Below are positions 56,701 to 58,861 of a DNA stretch of 64,000 nt, in pieces. The DNA is from Hymenopus coronatus (Eukaryota; Arthropoda; Insecta; Mantodea; Hymenopodidae): positions 13,302,501 to 13,366,500 of the forward strand of contig CM060880.1 of assembly GCA_030762935.1 (NCBI GenBank), written 5' to 3'. The stretch's first letter is position 1. Every line of letters begins with the position of its first letter. The translations under genes and the position numbers were made by a program. The notes under the pieces are model-generated. The model had not been told where the DNA came from. It was given only the letters and a program-made list of their open reading frames with translations, and made no database searches.

Positions 56701-58574
56701 CTAGGTCAATTCAGTGTAGTGCTTGAGCTAATTCAGCTCATTCAAACACATTTAATGCTCCTGGCTACGTGAGTGATTTCTCCCTTCCAACATTGCTACA
56801 TGTTTTCATTTAGGTGTAAAAGCTGATGGAATGTTGCATTGATTCACAATGGGAAAACAAGGGCAGAGGCCAAGAATGATGCATGCTAGGCAACAATGTG
56901 AAGCCTCATACAAGTCTCTTCTTTTCACCCTTATCTAGTGCAAAGTGAAGGGCAACAGCTGCCAACAATGGTGTTTGGAACACAGAGTTCAAAATTAAAA
57001 AATATAAAAAAATGTATTCCATATTTATTCTATATTCTCGGATATTATGAGTGTTGAGTATATTGAGGTGACATACCGTTTCTACTTATAACCTAACTTT
57101 TTCAACAATTGTGCATTTCTGGACCATATTTTTCTTTTAACTTGAAAATCTGGCAGTCTTGCCCTAAGAGCAGGATTCATAAACAATTCCAGTTAAAATA
57201 TAATATATATTGGATTTTTAAGTACTGTATAGATATTATTTTGTTAAGATGCCAGTAATATTTTAGCCCATATCAAAATTGATAATTATTTTTAGCTGGG
57301 ATTGTAAATATGATTGCAGCATAACTTGTAAACAGCAGAAATAAAATTATTGCCTCAGGAGAGTTTCTTTTACCACTGTGAAACATTTGGAAAAGTAATT
57401 AGTTTTATTTAAAAAAATGAATAAAACCAAAGAACACTGTGTGCATTATAACATTAGCATTTTTAAACATATAGTAGATAGCTTTTCTGAAATACCTGTT
57501 AGTGTTAATAAAGGTGTTAAAATGTTTATCCTGTGTGTGCAGTTTGGACTCACAAAAGTAATGTTATTTTATGTACACATTGAAGAATATCACTAACCCA
57601 TGTGTACTGCTTTTAATGGAAGTTGTCCTGAGTGTAAGAAATTTTAAAGCTCTCTTTGTTTTCCAGGCTAACATGACTTAGCAAAATTAGAAGTTCATGA
57701 CAATGTAGGAACATTTTAAAAGTTATAGAAAGATCTTGTGTAAGAGCTTGGTTAAACAACTTAGAAATTCATAAATAAACTTTTTGAAAAATGAACTTTA
57801 TCTTTAATATTTTGTACAACTTTTGTTATATGAGTGTAGAAAGTTATAGAGTGAAATGACTTTGGCATGTGGTGATTTTGTAGTTGAATTAAAACTGGTG
57901 GGAGTAAGCAGCTTGATTTGTAAATCGTGTCATACTTTATATATTTCTACACTCTCTGCTTTATTTCTGTAATTATCCCTATGGAGTATTCCTAAGCATG
58001 TAAACATTGACTTGTTGGTTTAAAGCATTATTGCTGTGTTAAAATGTTCTTATAGATGTAAATATTGTATATAAATGTTATATAGTGTGTATTATAATTG
58101 AAGGTTGTAGTAACAGCATTTGGAATATTACTTCTCACAAATTGTTGGACTGTTTTGCAGGATCCAATGAATCCAAACGAAACGGTGATAGTGATCAGAA
58201 GCCTGGTCCCAGGAGGAGTGGCTCAAGTTGATGGACGCCTCATACCGGGCGACCGCCTGCTGTTTGTCAACGACACCAACCTTGAGAATGCATCTCTTGA
58301 TCAAGCAGTTCAGGCATTGAAGGGGGCACCAAAAGGGGTGGTAAGGATTGGAGTAGCGAAGCCGTTACCCATTCCTGACAGCGTATCTCACAGCCAGGTA
58401 AGCGAGGAACATTGTTCACCCACCACCACAACCACCAGTACTGCCGCTACCACAACCACTGTCGGCCAGCATGTTGAATATTACTCAGATGTACACCAGC
58501 AGTCTGACGCCACCAGTCCTGGCGATGGTGGCTCCCCTTCACAGGGAGGCCTGGTCAAGTCCGAAAGCTTTTAG
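2647..58574 (+). CDS. Patj: Patj/MUPP1-type multi-PDZ polarity scaffold, partial (11 exons)
   Basis: Exon join: 2647-2781, 2864-3022, 5895-6065, 10240-10459, 13747-13838, 15966-16175, 20733-20942, 24575-24748, 32409-32570, 36338-36580, 58161-58574. Every junction has AG/GT and the frame stays open for about 729 codons. Four PDZ domains are present, at roughly residues 6-92, 206-292, 395-489 and 574-661 of the visible part. By sequence they match PDZ2-PDZ5 of MPDZ/PATJ: the carboxylate-binding loops read GLGF, GLGI, GLGI and GLGF. The family binds C-terminal peptides and, through an N-terminal L27 domain, Pals1/Stardust in the apical Crumbs complex. That L27 and PDZ1 are not in the window, so the gene starts upstream. 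Introns are large and full of repeats. The symbol follows the Drosophila name; whether this locus is closer to PATJ or to MPDZ cannot be decided here. Confidence 0.93.
2864..3022 (+). CDS. Patj: Patj exon b: second half of PDZ2
   Basis: 53 codons, phase 0 at both ends, after an intron of only 82 bp, the shortest in the window. It continues with [15 protein letters not shown], then the alpha-2 helix region [13 protein letters not shown] and the last strand [10 protein letters not shown]. Most PDZ domains have DGRL at the start; here the Gly is Ser. The donor is CAG|GTACCA. Confidence 0.95.
3090..3950 (-). pseudogene. Non-LTR retrotransposon (LINE) reverse-transcriptase C-terminal relic
   Basis: Minus-strand fragments in order: [10 protein letters not shown], a Gly-Val piece of the RT thumb ([12 protein letters not shown]), [37 protein letters not shown], then [20 protein letters not shown]. 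These are hallmarks of the region after the RT palm in LINE ORF2 proteins. Several stops and frameshifts are present. The clade cannot be named from this. Confidence 0.7.
4317..4611 (-). mobile_element. tRNA-derived SINE, family S1
   Basis: Minus-strand copy of a SINE of about 290 bp. At its right end is a tRNA-like head with a box B-like GGGTTTGAACCC. The body has ACGTGCCGTAAATGTACGAC and the 3' part GCGTCCCATTCTATACTGGG. The flanks TTAGATCTTGGCA (4304-4316) and TTAGATCATGGCA (4612-4624) form a 13-bp target duplication with one mismatch. Other S1 copies are at 16298, 33567, 34493, 51262 and 62009. Confidence 0.85.
5110..5278 (-). mobile_element. tRNA-derived SINE, family S7 (single copy seen)
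   Basis: Read on the minus strand, a tRNA-like head begins GGCCCCCATAACTCAG, with D-arm-like AGTCAGTAGAGC and box B GGTTCGATTCC, followed by an unrelated AT-rich body. The tRNA part fits a pseudogene-like head, not a functional tRNA, because a non-tRNA tail follows directly. Confidence 0.6.
5895..6065 (+). CDS. Patj: Patj exon c: linker after PDZ2
   Basis: 57 codons, phase 0, acceptor TTCTGTAG, donor CAT|GTAAGT. It encodes an acidic linker with no fold I recognise, including [16 protein letters not shown] and the acidic end QQDSEIELH. High GC and clean splice sites in AT-rich surroundings, and frame continuity with the next exon, support it as coding. Confidence 0.9.
6363..7180 (+). repeat. 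Rep850 copy A (rearranged)
   Basis: Rep850 is an AT-rich interspersed repeat of about 850 bp found at least ten times here. Copy A begins with an inverted piece of the palindromic end (6363-6449). The main body then runs from CTGATGTGTACC (about 6453) through the landmarks GGTTGCTATGCGACTG, TCAAAATCGTTACAGCC and AAATACCACGTTTGGTATTT (about 7090). It ends by joining an inverted arm fragment (about 7138-7170). No credible conserved protein is encoded. Confidence 0.8.
7760..7840 (+). repeat. Rep850 3'-end fragment
   Basis: Short match to the 3' end of Rep850: TCAAATTTTTGGGTGCAATA followed by CAATATTTTCTCTACTTAC. Confidence 0.5.
8908..10046. repeat. Rep850 copy B with long inverted arms
   Basis: The left arm (8908 to about 9300) is in + orientation. 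A central part carries the GGTTGGGGAGATTT and CACACA-rich stretch to about 9640. A second arm (9642-10046) is the reverse complement of the first, ending ATGGAACACGTCAGATC. This copy is therefore a head-to-head fold-back with arms of about 390 bp. Confidence 0.8.
10046..10110. repeat. Near-perfect 31-bp-arm palindrome
   Basis: Arms containing GGGACCGATTTTGGGAACA and TGTTCCCGAAATCGGTCCC face each other across a 2-bp centre, with about two mismatches over 31 bp. It starts exactly where Rep850 copy B ends. It ends about 130 bp before exon d. Confidence 0.85.
10240..10459 (+). CDS. Patj: Patj exon d: Pro-rich linker and start of PDZ3
   Basis: 73 codons plus one base; the donor AAAG|GTGAGA leaves phase 1, the only non-zero phase in the gene. 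A Pro/Met-rich linker (for example [16 protein letters not shown]) leads into the PDZ start [19 protein letters not shown]. The acceptor is TTTTTATAG. GC content is well above that of the flanking introns. Confidence 0.93.
10460..11700 (+). other. Patj intron, no recognised element
   Basis: AT-rich intron. I find no coding, RNA or repeat match in it beyond simple AT tracts. Confidence 0.5.
11729..12072 (-). mobile_element. tRNA-derived SINE, family S2
   Basis: GC-rich element of about 340 bp in AT-rich intron. The tRNA-like head is at the right end on the minus strand (GGCGCAGTGGTAGCGCAG, box B GGTTCGATTCCC). The body carries ATGGATGGGGTGCAGTATTG and the left end is an (ATT)-like tail next to ACTCCATGGC. 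A perfect 13-bp target duplication, TTATATAAGATTT, lies at 11716-11728 and 12073-12085. Confidence 0.92.
12493..12717 (+). pseudogene. Possible C-terminal end of a Penelope-like element protein
   Basis: An open stretch translates with [20 protein letters not shown] and [14 protein letters not shown]. This looks like the tail that follows the GIY-YIG domain in Penelope-like proteins; a related phrase ([13 protein letters not shown]) ends the GIY-YIG relic at 28852-29058. The GIY-YIG part itself is not visible here, so the call is tentative. Confidence 0.45.
13068..13395 (+). mobile_element. tRNA-derived SINE, family S6, with duplicated 3' tail
   Basis: The head CCTCCGTGGTCGAGTGGTCAG resembles a class II tRNA D-arm. 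The 3' module (AAGCCACCGATATGACC ... ATATAAATGTAACAATAAAA) occurs twice, at about 13249-13315 and 13325-13392, each copy ending in an A-rich tract. Confidence 0.65.
13747..13838 (+). CDS. Patj: Patj exon e: middle of PDZ3
   Basis: 92 bases: two complete the split Glu codon, then 30 codons, ending in phase 0 at GAG|GTAAAT. It encodes [16 protein letters not shown] and VNDRIVE, the beta-C to beta-D part of the domain. The stretch that is usually DGRI reads CKKI here, so the common DGR turn is absent from this PDZ. Confidence 0.93.
14075..14910 (-). repeat. Rep850 copy C
   Basis: Minus orientation, nearly full length. It starts near GTGTATAGAAATGTATTACA, passes GATACCAAGATTTCACCGG, a C-tract (14312-14323) and AATGGCTCTAACGATTTTGA, and ends GTGAATGGAACACATCAGAT. 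Confidence 0.85.
14911..15110 (-). repeat. Rep850 partial pieces behind copy C
   Basis: A second partial arm (TTTCTGCTAATTTTTTCTGG ... GTGAACGGAATACATAAGA) and an end fragment (CACCCAAGAATTTAAGACAT) follow copy C in the same orientation. Confidence 0.6.
15690..15815 (-). repeat. Rep850 end fragment
   Basis: Palindromic end region only: TTTCTACACATACTATGTAC, then TTGATACCGAGATTTCATTG. It lies about 150 bp before exon f. Confidence 0.65.
15966..16175 (+). CDS. Patj: Patj exon f: end of PDZ3 and linker
   Basis: 70 codons, phase 0, acceptor TATGTTTCAG, donor ACT|GTAAGT. It starts with [18 protein letters not shown] (alpha-2 helix of PDZ3) and [11 protein letters not shown] helical-looking segment ([15 protein letters not shown]) and a Pro/Ser/Thr-rich linker ([17 protein letters not shown]) follow. 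Confidence 0.94.
16298..16582 (+). mobile_element. tRNA-derived SINE, family S1
   Basis: Full-length copy. The tRNA-like head has TGTGTAATAGTTACCATG and box B GGTCGCGGGTTCAAATCC. The 3' part ends near GAGCATCCATAGATACTCC. A perfect 13-bp target duplication, TTATAATCTAGCA, lies at 16285-16297 and 16583-16595. Confidence 0.92.
16614..16650. repeat. (GAT)n microsatellite
   Basis: About eleven GAT units with one interruption, just after the S1 SINE. Confidence 0.95.
16690..17015 (-). pseudogene. LINE 3'-end fragment, family L2-like copy 1
   Basis: The reverse complement resembles 24840-25150 plus 25366-25400 along most of its length. Shared blocks include GAGTATTGCTTGGGTACAAG, AGACTAAAGGGTATGAGAAA and AAAGGAAAATATGGAACAT. 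The better copy at 24.9 kb translates to a C-terminal LINE-like stretch ([19 protein letters not shown]). This copy has no insertion at the position equivalent to 25160. Confidence 0.65.
17080..17310 (-). pseudogene. LINE RNase H-region fragment
   Basis: Part of a repeat that is also present at 18815-19060 and, in part, at 20110-20270; the shared sense includes ATAACAGCAGATCCCAACC and a GACAAAGCAGAATTTTC stretch. Together with the better preserved relic at 49095-49800, the family looks like the RNase H end of LINE ORF2. This is a weak call on its own. Confidence 0.4.
17440..18800. other. Intron stretch without recognised feature
   Basis: 17480-18260 is slightly richer in GC than its surroundings and may be an old transposon, but I recognise no domain or repeat relation. 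18260-18800 is ordinary AT-rich intron. Confidence 0.4.
18815..19060 (-). pseudogene. LINE RNase H fragment
   Basis: On the minus strand, [20 protein letters not shown] resembles the RNase H DSKAA block. It is followed after a break by a degraded form of the PAHCG...N..AD block (ISAHYG, then [18 protein letters not shown] sequence). Several stops are present. It is related to 49095-49800. Confidence 0.55.
19286..19400 (-). mobile_element. tRNA-like SINE head, family S5
   Basis: On the minus strand: ATGGTAGCTCAGTGATAGAG (A box region) and box B GTGGTTCAAATCCC, about 75 bp, followed by a short body ending near GACTTTACCTATAC. It is paired with an opposite-strand copy at 19600. Confidence 0.65.
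19600..19735 (+). mobile_element. tRNA-like SINE head, family S5
   Basis: ATGGTAGCTCAGTGGGTAGA, a possible anticodon arm and GATAAAATCCTGGCTATGGC. The T loop reads ATAAAAT instead of TTCAAAT, so a working tRNA is unlikely. Resembles the inverted copy at 19286-19400. Confidence 0.6.
20023..20342. mobile_element. Fold-back element flanking a LINE fragment
   Basis: The left arm 20023-20087 and right arm 20278-20342 are inverted copies, sharing AGCAATCGAGTTAGATT, AATCAGAGAAATCCAA and CTTTC-ACC. The roughly 190-bp centre is a piece of the LINE RNase H repeat also seen at 18815-19060 (GTTGAGATGCTCATGGCAG; TTCTGCTCCATAATGTGCTG). It is about 390 bp before exon g. Confidence 0.8.
20733..20942 (+). 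CDS. Patj: Patj exon g: acidic linker and first strand of PDZ4
   Basis: 70 codons, phase 0, acceptor TTTCTTAAAG, donor GTG|GTAGGT. Most of it is acidic linker ([25 protein letters not shown]). The end ([14 protein letters not shown]) is highly similar to the segment immediately before PDZ4 in MPDZ/PATJ, where KWE-KIMGP is typical. The acceptor has AAAG rather than the common C/T-AG, but frame and homology support it. Confidence 0.92.
21098..21300 (+). mobile_element. tRNA-derived SINE, family S8
   Basis: The head TCTCTGTGGTTGAATGGTCA with box B-like GGGTTTGATTCCTGG is followed by a body with TCTTCACATGGTTTCCAGGT. It ends where Rep850 copy E begins. Confidence 0.6.
21311..22178 (-). repeat. 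Rep850 copy E (best full-length example)
   Basis: About 868 bp in minus orientation. It opens with the palindromic end (ACTTTCTCTATACTCACTATG ... CATAGTGTATAGAGAA, 21317-21355). It continues through GATACCGAGATTTCACCGG, a GTGTGTGTCCGTGTG microsatellite-like stretch, ATACCAAACTTGGTATTT, and ends GTGAATGGAACACATCAGAT. Confidence 0.9.
22185..22440 (+). pseudogene. LINE ORF2 C-terminal zinc-knuckle fragment
   Basis: Translates to [15 protein letters not shown], then [20 protein letters not shown]. This is the Cys/His C-terminal motif (CxxC...H...C) that follows RNase H in Jockey-like LINEs, where the usual form is GHTRLTHxYLL and CxxC...V.H.LL.C. There is no upstream RT; it is flanked on both sides by Rep850 copies. 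Confidence 0.7.
22548..23402 (-). repeat. Rep850 copy F
   Basis: Full length, minus orientation: ACTTTCTCTATACGTACTATG, GATACCGAGATTTCACCGG, ATACCAAACTTGGTATTT, ending AGTCATGTGAATGGAATG. It lies 370 bp after copy E in the same orientation. Confidence 0.9.
23605..24093. mobile_element. Penelope-like element remnant with terminal inverted repeats
   Basis: The left end (about 23605-23700) and right end (about 23955-24045) are inverted copies sharing AATTACACTAAACAACACTT and a block around GAACA(T/C)GTTT. The right tail TTCCATAAAAAGAAAAGTGA matches that of the copy ending at 48734 except for one base. ACTGCTTT flanks both sides and may be a degraded target duplication. No GIY-YIG or RT coding is preserved. 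Confidence 0.7.
24140..24394 (-). mobile_element. tRNA-derived SINE, family S3
   Basis: On the minus strand the tRNA-like head is CTGTAGCCGAGTGGTTGGAC with box B GGGTTCGATCCC. The body has TTGCATTCCA and CTCCATCTTCATTCCATGTA and ends AAACACTACC beside a T-tract. The flanks share AAAGGTTTA (24131-24139 and 24395-24403). A second copy is at 53557-53770. Confidence 0.85.
24575..24748 (+). CDS. Patj: Patj exon h: first half of PDZ4
   Basis: 58 codons, phase 0, acceptor GTTATACAG, donor GAA|GTAAGC. It encodes [14 protein letters not shown] (binding loop), then [14 protein letters not shown] and [11 protein letters not shown]. This matches MPDZ/PATJ PDZ4, which also has the unusual long beta-B/beta-C loop and the IRS-LPEGPVG stretch. 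Confidence 0.95.
24840..25150 (+). pseudogene. LINE 3'-end fragment, copy 2, interrupted
   Basis: Translates to [11 protein letters not shown] and [20 protein letters not shown], a C-terminal LINE-like segment with the MEH-C pattern. It continues at 25366-25400 after a 195-bp insertion. Related to the inverted fragment at 16690-17015. Confidence 0.65.
25161..25355. mobile_element. 195-bp inverted-repeat insertion, Penelope-like
   Basis: Flanked by the 10-bp duplication TAAGTTTATA (25151-25160 and 25356-25365). Arms at about 25207-25250 and 25311-25354 are inverted copies around AGTTGGGTTTATAACACTTA. The centre holds a stem-loop, GAAGCC-CACAT-GGCTTC followed by GAAAC (25270-25291), also found in the larger Penelope-like copies. 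The related LINE at 16.7 kb has one TAAGTTTATA and no insertion. Confidence 0.85.
25462..26777 (+). mobile_element. Near-complete mariner element with TIRs
   Basis: The left end (25462 on, CGAGGGCTGATCAACAAAG) and right end (to 26777, reverse complement CAAGGGCTGATTAACAAAG) are terminal inverted repeats of about 35 bp running on into ACTGAGACTGATTTTT-type sequence. Each is bordered by TA. Total length 1316 bp, usual for a mariner. The transposase is broken; see the separate entry. Confidence 0.93.
25633..26727 (+). pseudogene. Mariner transposase, one frame with two stops
   Basis: A single frame of 365 codons, interrupted by TAA at 25966-25968 and TGA at 26368-26370, ends at TAA 26725-26727. 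The length matches the family (about 345-350 residues). Domains in order: the N-terminal helix-turn-helix part ([33 protein letters not shown]); the linker [11 protein letters not shown]; the first catalytic Asp in IITDDES; the second in LHHDNAQPH; then [15 protein letters not shown]. In that last motif the third catalytic residue, 34 residues after the second, is Gly instead of Asp. It cannot be active even if the stops were read through. Confidence 0.93.
27157..28178. mobile_element. 1.02-kb DNA transposon with about 95-bp inverted repeats
   Basis: The ends CGAGGGCCATTCAGAAAATG (left) and, as reverse complement, CGAGGGTCATCCAGAAAGTG (right) continue as imperfect inverted repeats for about 95 bp. 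Both ends are bordered by TA, as in Tc1/mariner elements. The interior has a minus-strand stretch (27330-27530) that may be the N-terminal HTH region of a transposase, and a stem-loop region at 27960-28000. It is non-autonomous. Confidence 0.85.
27328..27528 (-). pseudogene. Possible transposase N-terminal fragment
   Basis: Minus-strand translation contains [20 protein letters not shown], similar in pattern to the mariner helix-turn-helix linker that usually reads VD..I.E.RR.T.DE. It lies within the 1.02-kb TIR element. Low confidence because the match is short. Confidence 0.35.
28640..29110 (-). pseudogene. Penelope-like element, GIY-YIG end, copy 3
   Basis: Minus-strand translation reads [21 protein letters not shown] (about 29040-28975), the GIY-YIG endonuclease signature with the CxxC insert of Penelope-like retroelements. 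[20 protein letters not shown] follows. The 3' end at 28665-28696 has the same stem-loop seen in other Penelope-like copies. No RT remains. Confidence 0.85.
29461..29806. repeat. Tandem duplication, period 171 bp, two copies
   Basis: 29461-29631 and 29632-29806 are highly similar; for example AGTAGCTGGATCTTCTATTA occurs in both (one preceded by C, one by G). The second ends where Rep850 copy G starts. Confidence 0.9.
29818..30095 (+). repeat. Rep850 copy G (5' part only)
   Basis: Runs from TCTGATGTGTTCCATTCACA to GTATAAGTTTTTCAATC, then stops; the 3' two thirds are missing. Confidence 0.85.
30100..30815 (+). other. Intron stretch without recognised feature
   Basis: AT-rich; no coding, tRNA-like or repeat match seen. 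Confidence 0.4.
30817..30990 (-). mobile_element. Penelope-like 3'-end fragment
   Basis: The minus strand contains TTGAAAAT, the stem GAAAGC-ATAG-GCTTTC and GAAAC (30843-30871), as in the copy at 48104-48134. Both copies share CTCTTCTCTGGTGG-like sequence next to it. Confidence 0.65.
30991..32408 (+). other. Intron stretch without recognised feature
   Basis: AT-rich sequence up to the acceptor of exon i. I see an A-tract at 31553-31564 and nothing else that I can classify. Confidence 0.4.
32409..32570 (+). CDS. Patj: Patj exon i: second half of PDZ4
   Basis: 54 codons, phase 0, acceptor CTGTCACAG, donor AGG|GTATGC. It continues [32 protein letters not shown] (alpha-2 and beta-F), then a linker ending [12 protein letters not shown]. 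It follows a 7.66-kb intron crowded with transposons; frame and homology run straight through from exon h. Confidence 0.94.
32802..32960. repeat. Fold-back hairpin with about 60-bp arms
   Basis: The left arm (32802-32864: TTTTGTTTGGGAAGATCGG, TTTTAGGGTACTTTAA) and right arm (about 32897-32960) are imperfect inverted copies around a spacer of about 32 bp. A T-tract (32791-32810) lies at the left edge. Confidence 0.75.
33567..33835 (+). mobile_element. tRNA-derived SINE, family S1
   Basis: The head has TTGGTGTAATGGTTACCATG and box B GGTTGCAGGTTCAAACC; the 3' end is GAGCATCCATAAATAACAC. A perfect 12-bp target duplication, TGGCTGTAGTGA, lies at 33555-33566 and 33836-33847. Confidence 0.92.
34036..34275 (-). 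mobile_element. tRNA-derived SINE, family S4
   Basis: The minus strand opens with a tRNA-like head (AGGCTGGTAGTGTGGTGGTA, box B-like GAGTTCAAATC) and carries a body with CCTGAGAAGACGAATG. Related to 48750-48960 and 1055-1165. Confidence 0.7.
34493..34680 (+). mobile_element. tRNA-derived SINE, family S1, 3'-truncated
   Basis: The head CTCCTCCGTGATATAGGGGT has box B-like TACCGGGTTAAAACC and the body TCCTTAGCATGGCTTCCTTC. It ends within the body. Confidence 0.75.
34700..35290. repeat. Threefold tandem repeat, period about 182-194 bp
   Basis: The block ACCTAATTTGAATTTG starts near 34734 and 34916, with a diverged copy at 35110. In each it is followed by a TAAATTCATATTG-like block, an AGAGAGACG-like block and a GG-rich stretch. 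The units are clearly diverged, so the array is old. Confidence 0.7.
35609..35929 (-). mobile_element. tRNA-derived SINE, family S2
   Basis: Same structure as 11729-12072, with box B GGGTTCGATTCCC at the right. The flanks ATTTATCTGAATTA (35595-35608) and ATTTATCTGAACTA (35930-35943) form a 14-bp duplication with one mismatch. Confidence 0.92.
36338..36580 (+). CDS. Patj: Patj exon j: linker and start of PDZ5
   Basis: 81 codons, phase 0, acceptor AATTTTCAG, donor CAG|GTGAGG. A Ser/Thr-rich low-complexity stretch (eight Thr within [11 protein letters not shown]) leads to [16 protein letters not shown] and the PDZ start [19 protein letters not shown]. The segment LAMW upstream of the domain is also found before PDZ5 in MPDZ/PATJ. 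Confidence 0.94.
36581..38215 (+). other. Start of the 21.6-kb intron, mostly featureless
   Basis: AT-rich. A G-tract of about 18 (37243-37260) and an A/AG-rich tract (37341-37386) are the only features. Confidence 0.5.
38220..38715 (+). repeat. Rep850 copy H (diverged)
   Basis: Old copy of the 3' two thirds: TTTTAATCAAAATCATTAAA, TTGTGTCGCATCCTTGAAGA, GTGGAATACAATACTTTCTG and a degraded palindromic end. Confidence 0.65.
38900..39490 (-). pseudogene. IS630/Tc1/mariner-type transposase relic
   Basis: Minus-strand pieces in order: [12 protein letters not shown] (first acidic residue), [10 protein letters not shown] and GVRCAI (usually VPLH-QKVGVWCA), [19 protein letters not shown] (second Asp, usually FQQDGATAHTA), then a degraded TLPPMIS (usually DLTPPDYFLW). 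The order matches a transposase family common in arthropods. Frameshifts and stops are present. Confidence 0.75.
41977..42400 (-). repeat. Three tandem tRNA-like units, about 137 bp each
   Basis: ATCACACCA recurs at 41991, 42126 and 42265. On the minus strand each unit has a box B-like element (GGATTCAAATCC, GGAATCGAATGC, GGATTGAACCC) and a degenerate A-box region. GCCTTAGACCTCATGACTAT joins the units. They are head to tail. Confidence 0.75.
42495..42740 (-). mobile_element. Retroelement end with CTGAAGA stem-loop
   Basis: GC-richer segment. On the minus strand CTGAAGA, one base, GGCCAT, a 9-base loop, ATGGCC and GAAA (42572-42604) form the same arrangement as at 27968-27998. The segment has no protein match I can name. 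Confidence 0.5.
43740..43772. repeat. T-tract and (CTTT)n
   Basis: About 20 T followed by CTTTCTTTCTTT, inside the possible Tc1-like interval. Confidence 0.9.
43940..48029 (+). other. Intron stretch without recognised feature
   Basis: About 4 kb of AT-rich intron. I see no transposase, RT, tRNA-like head or Rep850 match on either strand. Confidence 0.5.
48042..48734 (-). mobile_element. Penelope-like retroelement, 5'-truncated, with inverted ends
   Basis: Flanked by a perfect 12-bp target duplication, ATCCTTTAACCT (48030-48041 and 48735-48746). The left end (TTGACGAGTCGATTAATTAC) and right end (reverse complement TTGACAAGTCAATTAATTAC) are inverted repeats of roughly 70 bp. Between them the minus strand encodes a GIY-YIG relic; see next entry. 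Length 693 bp, far short of a full element, so the RT is lost. Confidence 0.92.
48382..48684 (-). pseudogene. GIY-YIG endonuclease domain of a Penelope-like protein
   Basis: Minus-strand open stretch with [20 protein letters not shown], the GIY...YIG signature with the CxxC spacer of Penelope-like elements, then [11 protein letters not shown]. It reads open for 100 codons but lacks the RT and the full C-terminus. Confidence 0.88.
48750..48960 (-). mobile_element. SINE family S4 copy
   Basis: Shares TGGTGAAATGAAGCTCAAAT-like and GTCTTCTCAGGATAAGGTTA-like blocks with 34036-34275. The tRNA-like box B (minus strand AGTTCAAATCTTGG) is at the right. A C-tract of nine is at 48834-48842. Confidence 0.65.
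49095..49800 (-). pseudogene. LINE ORF2 RNase H and C-terminal Cys/His relic
   Basis: Minus strand in order: [19 protein letters not shown] (RNase H Asp block), [20 protein letters not shown] (RNase H His/Asp block), [40 protein letters not shown] and C (CxxC...H...C motif), ending [16 protein letters not shown] and a stop. At least one frameshift lies near 49590. This is the clearest LINE relic here. Confidence 0.88.
49810..51255 (+). other. Intron stretch without recognised feature
   Basis: AT-rich; nothing classifiable seen. Confidence 0.5.
51262..51515 (-). mobile_element. tRNA-derived SINE, family S1, 5' end degraded
   Basis: TTTATGGATACTCTTTTAAC and GCGTCCCATTCTATATTGGG (3' part), then body. 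The tRNA-like head is only partly recognisable (GAGTTTAAACCC). Confidence 0.8.
51520..53550 (+). other. Intron stretch without recognised feature
   Basis: About 2 kb of AT-rich intron with no match I can name. Confidence 0.5.
53557..53770 (+). mobile_element. tRNA-derived SINE, family S3
   Basis: The head GCCATGGTCGAGTGGTTAGA lacks its T-arm. The body has TTGCATTCCACCG and CTCCATCTTCATTCCATGTA. It ends AAACACTACC followed by an A-tract, giving the element's orientation. Confidence 0.85.
54124..54425 (-). mobile_element. tRNA-derived SINE, family S2, best-preserved copy
   Basis: GC-rich 302-bp copy; many CpG remain (CCGCCCGGCCGCTGCG), as expected of a young insertion. The flanks TACTGTTTTTACATTA (54108-54123) and TACTGTTTTTGCATTA (54426-54441) are a 16-bp duplication with one mismatch. 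The tRNA head is truncated at the right. Confidence 0.93.
54450..55270 (+). other. Intron stretch without recognised feature
   Basis: AT-rich; nothing classifiable seen. Confidence 0.4.
55276..56083 (+). repeat. Rep850 copy I
   Basis: Full length in + orientation, from TCTGATGTTTTCCATTCACT, through GGTTGCTATGTGACTGAAG and a short CACACA stretch, to ACACTATGTACATAGTACGTG and TAGAGAAAATAAAAAC. Confidence 0.9.
56090..58160 (+). other. Intron stretch without recognised feature, up to exon k
   Basis: About 2 kb AT-rich, ending with the TTTTGCAG acceptor of exon k. No match found. Confidence 0.5.
58161..58574 (+). CDS. Patj: Patj exon k: rest of PDZ5 and Thr-rich C-terminus
   Basis: Acceptor GTTTTGCAG, phase 0. 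It encodes [29 protein letters not shown], the alpha-2 region and [10 protein letters not shown], completing PDZ5. The frame then stays open through a Thr-rich tail ([15 protein letters not shown]) to a TAG at 58572-58574, giving the C-terminus KSESF. A consensus donor, CAG|GTAAGC, lies inside at 58397/58398 in the same phase 0. Two forms are therefore possible: read-through (137 codons here, four PDZ domains visible) or splicing out after 79 codons to exons beyond the window. The tail is GC-rich with coding-like base use, unlike the introns, so I give the read-through form as the main call. Confidence 0.85.
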   Translation, partial: DPMNPNETVIVIRSLVPGGVAQVDGRLIPGDRLLFVNDTNLENASLDQAVQALKGAPKGVVRIGVAKPLPIPDSVSHSQVSEEHCSPTTTTTSTAATTTTVGQHVEYYSDVHQQSDATSPGDGGSPSQGGLVKSESF

Positions 58575-58855
58575 GTGGCAGGTAATATTTTCTTGAGAAC
58601 ATAATCAAAAGTAGTTCTTTAAGAGGCTTTATAAATTTAAAAATTCAAATTTTTCCCCTCTATAGTTCCAAGTTACATATTTAAAAATGTAATGGATGTT
58701 GTGGTAGCGATGAAAACCCAGAGGGGTGGGAAAAACCAAGTACTCGCAACGGTGCCAGTAACATCGGAAAATAAAAATGATAGTCATATCTGCATATTAA
58801 TGTAAACAATCAGATGAGGTTCTTTGTTTGTGTATTCATTAAAATAGTGTACTTA

Positions 58856-58861
58856 AATAAA
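58856..58861 (+). terminator. Candidate poly(A) signal AATAAA
   Basis: First AATAAA after the Patj stop codon, 282 bases downstream, followed within 40 bases by a TTTATTGTAGTTTTTG-type T/GT-rich element. Position and context fit; chance occurrence is common in AT-rich DNA. Confidence 0.4.
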
